From CAZXVW01 sp964644025 (GTDB taxonomy: Bacteria; Acidobacteriota; Terriglobia; Bryobacterales; Bryobacteraceae), in NCBI GenBank assembly GCA_964644025.1, contig CAZXVW010000108.1, positions 1-15,209 of the forward strand: DNA of 15,209 nucleotides, given 5' to 3'. The notes below the pieces were generated by a model. The model saw only the letters and a program-made list of their open reading frames with translations, was not told where the DNA came from and ran no database searches. The translations under genes were made by a program, and so were the position numbers. Within the stretch, counting starts at the first letter, position 1, and each line of letters begins with the position of its first letter. Positions 1 to 5,583 of the stretch are shown piece after piece.

Positions 1-48
1 CCTCTGCCGGGTTGCGCCGAACGACGCAGTCTTTCACGGGGCGCCGGG

Positions 49-846
49 ATGGCCTCTTCGAATCCCCCCCGGAATTTACAGGCATATGCAGGCCGGCCTC
101 GTTTCCGCCGATCCAGACTATCGGTGAGACTGACAGCGCCCGTCCTGATCCTTATATCATTGAGCGCCGCCGCGGCTGAGAAACCGGCGGATCCCTACCA
201 AAAGGCCCGTGCTGCCATGGAAGCATCCGTGCGGACACAAAGGGAATCCGTCCGGCGGCAGGTGAACGCGGCGAAACCCGTCGAGGGATCGTTTTTTACG
301 GTCCCCTGGCCGGATCCCTTGCCGGGGACCCTCGTTCCGATATCTCCGGCCCTGTCCGTGTCCGAGACTCCAGCCGGCTCAGTGGCAACCGCTGCTGCGG
401 AGGACTGTGCGCCGATCCCGCCATCCCAACTCGAGGACTACATCGAGCAGGTCGCTGAAAGAGAAGGCTACACGCCGGACTTGCTGCGCGCCGTCATCAA
501 CCGGGAATCCGCCTTTCAGCCGTGCGCTGTGTCCAGAAAAGGAGCGCAAGGGTTGATGCAATTGATGCCACAGACCGCCGCTGCGCTCGGCGTGCGGAAC
601 CTGTTCGATCCAAAGCAGAACATCGACGCCGGCGCCCGCTACCTGGGAAAACTGCTCGCTCGCTACAGTGGCGACCTGGCCCTGGCTCTCGGCGCCTATA
701 ATGCGGGCCCCTCCCGTGTTGACTTCTACGAAGGGCTTCCCCCGATTCCGGAGACTATTGATTACGTCGCTGACATCATGAAGGCGCTCAGGGTGAAACC
801 GTTGCCCTCCCCGCAAGGCGTCTCCGCCGGGCTCAGGTCGCCCTAA
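49..846 (+). CDS. Exported lytic transglycosylase, SLT (Slt70-like) domain
   Basis: Predicted peptidoglycan lytic transglycosylase, which cleaves the MurNAc-GlcNAc bond to leave 1,6-anhydro-MurNAc, acting in the periplasm. The 265-residue product has a hydrophobic export segment at about residues 27-43, a low-complexity spacer to about 118, then a compact SLT domain at about 128-230. The family motifs are all present: the catalytic Glu in INRES (E153), GLMQLMP at 168-174 and AYNAGP at 216-221. Cys120 and Cys159 bracket the start of the domain and could form a disulfide (inference). The start is uncertain. ATG at 49 gives a long n-region, whereas the in-frame GTG at 124 gives a more typical signal peptide (MRLTAPVLILISLSAAAA), but neither has a strong ribosome binding site. 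The stop codon overlaps that of the convergent DinB gene. The family call is firm; the substrate detail is inferred from the family. Confidence 0.88.
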   Translation: MASSNPPRNLQAYAGRPRFRRSRLSVRLTAPVLILISLSAAAAEKPADPYQKARAAMEASVRTQRESVRRQVNAAKPVEGSFFTVPWPDPLPGTLVPISPALSVSETPAGSVATAAAEDCAPIPPSQLEDYIEQVAEREGYTPDLLRAVINRESAFQPCAVSRKGAQGLMQLMPQTAAALGVRNLFDPKQNIDAGARYLGKLLARYSGDLALALGAYNAGPSRVDFYEGLPPIPETIDYVADIMKALRVKPLPSPQGVSAGLRSP

Positions 847-1448
847 TTGCCGGGGTAACCGGGCAGGGACTGAATCTCGCGAATCTGCCTGACGTGCCGT
901 TCGGTGTGAGCGGAGATCAGCAAAAGCCACTGGTAAGCGTCCAGGTCCATTGAGTTCGGGCCCTTCATGAAGTGGTCTCGCAACTCGTCGTCGGTGTCCC
1001 GCACGTAGGCGATGGTGCGGTCACGGAGTTTCTTGAACTCGGCAATCAGTGCTTCTCTGTTGTTCCATTTACCGGCCGGCTCCAATGAGGATGGAGCCTC
1101 GGCCTTGATGCTGCGCTCTGCCATCACCCGGAGCACATCCTCATCCAGCGCCCTGTGCCTGGCGGTGTTTTTCTCCGGAGTCGCGGGCCCGGCCAGAATC
1201 TTCCCGGTAATGAGTTGAAACAGCGAGTCTTCGCTGAGCGTAATGTGCTCGGCACACTCAGCAATCGACCAGCGGTCCGGAGCGGGCTTGAATTTCCATT
1301 GGGCGCCGGAAAGCCCACTGATGGCGTCCAGGAACATTTTTCGGGTGGCGTGGAGAGAACTCATCGCCCTGTCCCGCTCGCCACGCGTGAGCGGCCCCGC
1401 GGCCATGGTCGCCGCTGCCAGCAATCCTGCCACGATCATCTTTTTCAT
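843..1448 (-). CDS. Exported DinB-like (DinB/YfiT superfamily) protein
   Basis: Small four-helix-bundle protein of the DinB/YfiT superfamily, whose members bind a divalent metal and include thiol-dependent transferases. No substrate can be given here. The 201-residue product begins with a signal peptide (MKKMIVAGLLAAATMAAG), which is less usual because most relatives are cytoplasmic. The likely metal triad is His68 (in CAEHI), His181 and His185 (in SAHTERH). W60 in the DRWS segment followed by the CAEHI helix is the typical DinB_2 pattern. The start is supported by AGGAG at 1459-1463, ten bases upstream of the ATG. A good promoter match lies at 1541-1570, leaving a leader of about 85 bases that contains a 9-bp hairpin. 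The gene converges on the lytic transglycosylase and the two reading frames overlap by four bases. Confidence 0.85.
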   Translation of the reverse strand: MKKMIVAGLLAAATMAAGPLTRGERDRAMSSLHATRKMFLDAISGLSGAQWKFKPAPDRWSIAECAEHITLSEDSLFQLITGKILAGPATPEKNTARHRALDEDVLRVMAERSIKAEAPSSLEPAGKWNNREALIAEFKKLRDRTIAYVRDTDDELRDHFMKGPNSMDLDAYQWLLLISAHTERHVRQIREIQSLPGYPGN

Positions 1449-1487
1449 CCGGAAAATTCTCCTCTTCCGTGAGCGCCCGGGGAATTC

Positions 1488-1516
1488 GCCCGCCAGGAGC
1501 GCACCGGCTGGCGGGC
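1488..1516. repeat. 9-bp perfect inverted repeat in the leader between divergent genes
   Basis: GCCCGCCAG at 1488-1496 is matched by CTGGCGGGC at 1508-1516 with an 11-base loop. It lies between the predicted DinB transcription start and its ribosome binding site, so it would form a GC-rich hairpin in that leader. No T-tract follows on either strand, so it does not look like an intrinsic terminator. It could equally be a protein-binding dyad serving both divergent genes. Confidence 0.5.
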
Positions 1517-1540
1517 TGCCTCGCCGGAACCCCTCTAAAC

Positions 1541-1570
1541 CTTATACCCGCTTCGGTCGATCACTCTCAA
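1541..1570 (-). promoter_or_regulatory. Predicted sigma-70-type promoter of the DinB-like gene
   Basis: Read on the minus strand, TTGAGA (1570-1565) and TATAAG (1546-1541) each match the -35 and -10 consensus at five of six positions, with an 18-base spacer. Transcription would start near 1534. This is a motif match only. Confidence 0.5.
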
Positions 1571-1602
1571 GGAGAGTTGCGCGTTTAAGGCTCGGACCAG
1601 CC

Positions 1603-2781
1603 ATGGCAACACAGAAGCTAGCGGTATCGGATCGGTCGCCCGCTCACGAGGCCTCCGCGCGCTCGCCGTTGCTCTGGACCCCCACGGCCGGGGGCGCGAA
1701 ACAGCCTTCTACCATTCTGATCGTCGACGGCGATGATATCAGCCGGAGGGTGCTTCGGGGTGTGCTCAAGGCGGCCCCCTACCGCCTGCTGGAAGCCTGC
1801 CGTCCTTCGGAAGCTCTGGCGATTCTCGAACGCGAAGATGTCGATCTCATCATTATCGACCTGGTAATGCCGGAGATCGATGGAGCCGAGCTTTGCCGGA
1901 GGATCAAGGCCAACCGCAGGACACAACTGGTTCCGATCCTGATGATCACCGATGTCGGCGGCAGCCACCATGAGGTCCAGGCCATTGCCGCCGGCGCCGA
2001 TGAGTTTCTCACCCGGCCGCTGCAGCCCAGCGTGGTGCGTACCCGGATCCGCGCCATGTTGCGGCAGAAGGAGACGATTGATTCGCTCGAAGAGGCCGAG
2101 ACGATTCTCTTCGCGCTGGCCCAGGCCGTGGAGGCTCGGGACAAGTACACCAGTGGCCATTGCCAGCGGCTTTCCCAGTACAGCGTCCTGCTGGGACAGG
2201 CCCTCGGCCTTCCCGAAGACCAGTTGCTGGCGCTGCACCGGGGAGGCTATCTCCATGACATCGGCAAAGTTGCCGTGCCGGATGCCATTTTGTTCAAGGA
2301 AGGATCTCTGAGCCGGCAGGAGTGGGAAGTGATGCAATCCCACACCGTCGTGGGCGAGGAGATCTGTCGCCCGATGAAAACGTTCGCGCCGGTGCTTCCG
2401 ATCATCCGCCATCACCACGAGCGCTGGGACGGAAGCGGCTATCCGGACGGTCTCGCCGGCGAAGACATCCCGCTGCTGGCTCGCATCCTCCAGATCGCCG
2501 ATATCTACGACGCGCTCACCTCCGCTCGCCCGTACAAGCCAGCCCACACCCCGGAGAAGGCGTTCCAAATCATGGAGGAGGAAGCTCGCCGCGGCTGGCG
2601 CGACGTGGAACTGCTTTCCCTGTTCCGCCAGATCTTCCCGCACGGCCCCGAGCCGGGCCCTCACCCAGACTTGCCGGACTGGACCGTCGGCTCCGCGATG
2701 TCCCGGTCCCTGGAAGCCATGCGCCGTCACCTTTCCAGCCCGGTCAGCAGCCCTGCCCCTTCTGAAAAAGACGGCCGGTGA
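1603..2781 (+). CDS. Response regulator with HD-GYP domain (cyclic-di-GMP phosphodiesterase)
   Basis: Predicted cytoplasmic two-component output protein of the RpfG type: a receiver domain controls an HD-GYP phosphodiesterase that hydrolyses cyclic-di-GMP. The product is 392 residues from ATG 1603. The receiver spans about 37-155, with the phospho-acceptor Asp86 in IIIDLVMPEIDG. The HD-GYP domain spans about 165-345 and carries YLHDIGK (216-222), the HHERWDGSGYP signature (271-281) and ILQIADIYDALTS (295-307), so its catalytic set looks intact. Two receiver positions are unusual: the second acidic residue of the usual DD pair is Gly43, and the conserved Lys is Arg138 (LTRPL). The frame stays open upstream to 1243, but that part runs antisense through the DinB gene and its leader, so I start at 1603. 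The ribosome site there is weak. No partner histidine kinase is in the window. Confidence 0.9.
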   Translation: MATQKLAVSDRSPAHEASARSPLLWTPTAGGAKQPSTILIVDGDDISRRVLRGVLKAAPYRLLEACRPSEALAILEREDVDLIIIDLVMPEIDGAELCRRIKANRRTQLVPILMITDVGGSHHEVQAIAAGADEFLTRPLQPSVVRTRIRAMLRQKETIDSLEEAETILFALAQAVEARDKYTSGHCQRLSQYSVLLGQALGLPEDQLLALHRGGYLHDIGKVAVPDAILFKEGSLSRQEWEVMQSHTVVGEEICRPMKTFAPVLPIIRHHHERWDGSGYPDGLAGEDIPLLARILQIADIYDALTSARPYKPAHTPEKAFQIMEEEARRGWRDVELLSLFRQIFPHGPEPGPHPDLPDWTVGSAMSRSLEAMRRHLSSPVSSPAPSEKDGR

Positions 2782-2825
2782 TTCATCCCGCCGGGCAAGC
2801 CCTCCGCCTTGCTGCACAATAGAAG

Positions 2826-2832
2826 AGAAGGA
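2826..2832 (+). promoter_or_regulatory. Ribosome binding site that decides a TTG start
   Basis: AGAAGGA lies nine bases before TTG 2842, whereas the upstream TTG at 2809 has no comparable site. This favours 2842 as the methyltransferase start. Confidence 0.5.
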
Positions 2833-2841
2833 CGGTGTGTT

Positions 2842-4131
2842 TTGTCATCTCGGCTCCTGCAGTTTTTCGACCGCTTCACCTGGCGGATGCCTTCCTTCCA
2901 GCAACTTTCCGCGGCCTACGAGTCGCTGCTGCGCGAGCGGGAAACGTTGCTTTCTCAGCGGGACGCGCTCGAGCGGGAGCGTGATGAACTCTCCGAGCAC
3001 GCCCGCCGGCTCTCCGACGAAGCCGGCGCGCACCGGCGGCGGGAACGGGCCTGGGCCGCCGACAGGTCCGAACTGCTCCGGCAGCGAGACACCCTGGAGC
3101 GGGAGCGCGATGAGCTCTCCCGTCACGCCGCGCTCGCGGCCGCCAACCTCAGCGAGTCCCTCGAGCGCGAGCAGGCCCTCCGGCGGGAGGTGGAAACGCT
3201 CCGCTCTCAACGCGACGCTCTGGAGAGCGAGCGCGACCAGCTCAAGAACCACCTGGAAAGGCTCCGCGCCGACTATGACCGGATGACCGGTCTGCTCGGC
3301 GTCCCGCCGGGCCACTTCTATTCGCCTATCGTCAATCCGGAAGACCCTCACGTCCGCCGCGCCTGCGCCCGGGTCGCCGAAGGCGCTGACGAGACACTCG
3401 AAGCCATCCGTTGCGAGGAGGCAAACATCCTCGCCTGGTTCCAGCGCCTTGCCCGCCATAGTGGACGCTTCCCCTTCCCCGAACGCAAGGAACCCAGCTT
3501 TCGTTACTGGTTCGACAACCCCGCTTTTTCCGGGGCCGACGCGGTGATGCTGTTCGCCATGCTGTGCGAGCTGCGCCCGCGCCGCGTCATCGAGATCGGC
3601 GTGGGCTTCTCCTCCTGCCTGATCATGGACACCAACGATCGCTTTCTGGACGCCTCGGCCGAGCTGACCTTCGTCGACCCCCATCCGGAAACGCTCGACG
3701 CCCTGCTCGCCGGCGGCGACCCCTACCGCCGGTGCATTCGCCGCCAGCCTCTCCAGGATGTTCCGACGGCGCCGTTCGCCGCGCTCACCGGCGGCGACAT
3801 CCTCTTCCTCGACTCTTCCCACGTTCTCAAAACCGGCAGCGACGTGAACGACTACCTGTTTCGAATTCTTCCCGCGTTGCGCGCCGGCGTGATGGTTCAC
3901 GTCCATGACATCTTTTATCCGTTCGAGTACCCGCCCGCGTGGATCCAGCGGGAAAAGCGGTCCTGGAATGAGGCGTATGCCCTCCGGGCTTTCCTGCAGT
4001 ACAACGACGCCTTTGAGGTCGTCCTGTTCAATAATTACCTGGGCCGGAAGCACGCCCGGCTCATCCGGGAGAAGGCGCCGCGCTGTGCCGGCAATGAAGG
4101 CGGCAGCCTCTGGCTACGGAAGATCCGGTGA
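2842..4131 (+). CDS. Coiled-coil class I SAM-dependent methyltransferase
   Basis: Predicted methyltransferase of unknown substrate, 429 residues from TTG 2842 (an in-frame TTG at 2809 would add 11). A charged Glu/Arg-rich coiled coil covers about residues 20-145 and carries three QRD-x-LE-x-ERD-x-L units spaced exactly 42 residues apart (at about 39, 81 and 123). A linker follows, then a Methyltransf_24-like Rossmann domain at about 220-410. Motif I is VIEIGVGFSS (249-258), an acidic strand end is FVDPHP (Asp279), and LFLDSSH (Asp324) and HVHDIFYPFEYP (353-364) follow. Such domains often modify sugars or act in polysaccharide or lipid clusters, but no glycan genes are visible here. It starts 60 bases after the HD-GYP gene on the same strand, so co-transcription is possible. 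The fold call is strong; the function is open. Confidence 0.82.
   Translation: MSSRLLQFFDRFTWRMPSFQQLSAAYESLLRERETLLSQRDALERERDELSEHARRLSDEAGAHRRRERAWAADRSELLRQRDTLERERDELSRHAALAAANLSESLEREQALRREVETLRSQRDALESERDQLKNHLERLRADYDRMTGLLGVPPGHFYSPIVNPEDPHVRRACARVAEGADETLEAIRCEEANILAWFQRLARHSGRFPFPERKEPSFRYWFDNPAFSGADAVMLFAMLCELRPRRVIEIGVGFSSCLIMDTNDRFLDASAELTFVDPHPETLDALLAGGDPYRRCIRRQPLQDVPTAPFAALTGGDILFLDSSHVLKTGSDVNDYLFRILPALRAGVMVHVHDIFYPFEYPPAWIQREKRSWNEAYALRAFLQYNDAFEVVLFNNYLGRKHARLIREKAPRCAGNEGGSLWLRKIR
2956..3255 (+). repeat. Three in-gene repeat units with an exact 126-bp period
   Basis: Units of about 48 bases start at 2956, 3082 and 3208 and encode QRDALERERDELSEHA, QRDTLERERDELSRHA and QRDALESERDQLKNHL. 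The spacing is 126 bases, equal to 42 residues or six heptads. Units 1 and 2 are the most alike; the sequence between units has diverged. This fits internal duplication of a coiled-coil block. Confidence 0.75.
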
Positions 4132-4224
4132 GGCGGCCGTTGATCCGCCTGCTAATGAGGGCCCCGTCAGCGGTGTCCGGCACTGAGCGTACCGCTCTGT
4201 CCTCCGGTTCCGCCCCCCGCGGGC

Positions 4225-5580
4225 TCACTCGAGCACCAGCATCGCGCAGGCGCCGATCCGGTCCAGGTCGATCTCACCGTTTTCGTAAATCTTCAGGTCC
4301 TGGACGGGTTGCCCCGGGGCGTACAGCCGGGCCTTCTGGAACTTGTCGCGGAGGCGGACGGTGACGTTTTCCACCGGGTAATCAGAGTAGTTCACCAGGT
4401 GGAGGACAGTGGGGTTTCCCCCTGCTGCGGAGACGAGTTCGGAGCGCAGGCTGGCCACGTTGAACAGGCGCACCCCCAGGTTCTGCCGGCCGACGATGGA
4501 GTTGACCGCGCGCCAGATATCGTCCAGTTTCTCGACATCCTTCTCATCAACGGTGACCTGGTCTTTCCGCTGCGGCGGAAATGACCATCCCGGCGGCGCG
4601 GTGAGTAGCGTGCCCCCGGCGCGCGCGACCTGCTTGAGCAGTTCCCGCTGTTTCGGCGAAAGCGCCGCTGGGTTGATGTCCAGCGCCATGCGCGCTCCCG
4701 CAAGGGTTTCCGCACTGAGCTTTTCGGAAGGGATGACGCGCAGCGGCGTGTGACGGGCGGTCAGCATGTCCACGATCCCGTTCGACAGCAGCGCCCCGCT
4801 GGCAACGTCTTCGACAATGGCCAGTTCACCGCGGGGCCTCAACAAGCTCCACCCGCGGTGGTCCTCCCAGAACTTCAGGTGCGTCGTGATTTGGCCGAAC
4901 GCCGCCCGCGCTTTCGGTTCCCCCTCCAGCAGGCGGCGGTTGAAGTCCTTGTCAAGGGCCACGATCCAGCGCGCGCCGACCATGGCCGCGTCGCCGATCG
5001 CCTGGAAATACTGAGCCAGCGGAATCACCCGGCCTTCCGGGGGGTAATTGCCCATCCAGACCGTGGCACTGGAGCTGGCGCGCACAAACCGCAGGAACCC
5101 GGTGTTCGTTTCGATCCATGGCGCGCCTGTCGGGGCGGCTTTCGCCGTCCCGTCCTCCAGTGTATGGATGCCGGGCCACAGTCCCTGGCAGGTGCCGAGG
5201 ATCGGGGCGTCGCTGTGAAGGTTCATCTTGATGCGCGGCGGCAATTCCACCACCGCCAGCCCGGCCGCCTTCGCCCGCCGCCGCAGCCCCGCGCGGGAGC
5301 TGTCGTCGAAGGAACCTTCCAGCACGATCCCCGTGAAACCGGCGGCCTGCGCCTCGGCTGGCGCCCCAGCCGCGTCCTCGCCGCGCCGGATCACTCCCAG
5401 GGTTGCGATTCCGTGTTCCTTCGCCGTCTCGTTGAAATTCCTGGACCAGTGAGCCCGCTCCAGCAGAAGACAGTTGATGGGCGTGCCCCGGACGAGCTCC
5501 AGCGACGCCGGATCGGCCGAACTCCAGCGAGCCGGCACCCAGTCGGCCATGGCCGCCAGAATCAGCAATGCGATGAGCAT
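4225..5580 (-). CDS. Exported protein of unknown function, possibly glycoside-hydrolase-like
   Basis: I do not recognise a named family. The 451-residue product starts with a short hydrophobic export signal (MLIALLILAAMADWVPARW). Residues about 30-245 show alternating strand/helix segments (INCLLLE, GIVLEGSF, AVVELPP, VWMGNYPP, ARWIVALD) that could be a TIM-barrel-like fold. Residues about 250-330 resemble a GATase-like domain (GELAIVEDVASGALLSNG, then ARMALDINPAALS and GGTLLTAPPGW). Residues about 390-451 look like a C-terminal beta domain (TVLHLVNYSDYPVENVTVRL). This barrel/GATase-like/beta-sandwich order is seen in some beta-galactosidase-like hydrolases, but I cannot identify catalytic acids; E157 in WIETNTGF is only a candidate. 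It begins three bases after the YncE-phosphoesterase stop. AAGGA inside the end of that gene lies 12 bases before the ATG, suggesting translational coupling. Confidence 0.72.
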   Translation of the reverse strand: MLIALLILAAMADWVPARWSSADPASLELVRGTPINCLLLERAHWSRNFNETAKEHGIATLGVIRRGEDAAGAPAEAQAAGFTGIVLEGSFDDSSRAGLRRRAKAAGLAVVELPPRIKMNLHSDAPILGTCQGLWPGIHTLEDGTAKAAPTGAPWIETNTGFLRFVRASSSATVWMGNYPPEGRVIPLAQYFQAIGDAAMVGARWIVALDKDFNRRLLEGEPKARAAFGQITTHLKFWEDHRGWSLLRPRGELAIVEDVASGALLSNGIVDMLTARHTPLRVIPSEKLSAETLAGARMALDINPAALSPKQRELLKQVARAGGTLLTAPPGWSFPPQRKDQVTVDEKDVEKLDDIWRAVNSIVGRQNLGVRLFNVASLRSELVSAAGGNPTVLHLVNYSDYPVENVTVRLRDKFQKARLYAPGQPVQDLKIYENGEIDLDRIGACAMLVLE

Positions 5581-5583
5581 GGT

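Noticed and set aside
1243..1602. 120-residue N-terminal extension of the HD-GYP protein
   Set aside because: The open frame continues, but it runs antisense through the DinB gene and its leader, and the receiver domain begins only after 1603.
1618..2817. 399-residue open frame antisense to the HD-GYP gene
   Set aside because: The other strand encodes an unmistakable receiver/HD-GYP protein; the antisense translation has no recognisable domain and is a high-GC shadow.
2845..4053. 402-residue open frame antisense to the methyltransferase gene
   Set aside because: It mirrors the coiled-coil codons and shows no family motif or ribosome site; the plus strand carries clear methyltransferase motifs.
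4132..4224. Possible terminator hairpin between the convergent methyltransferase and unknown exported gene
   Set aside because: Only short or widely spaced complementary segments are present and no T-tract follows on either strand.
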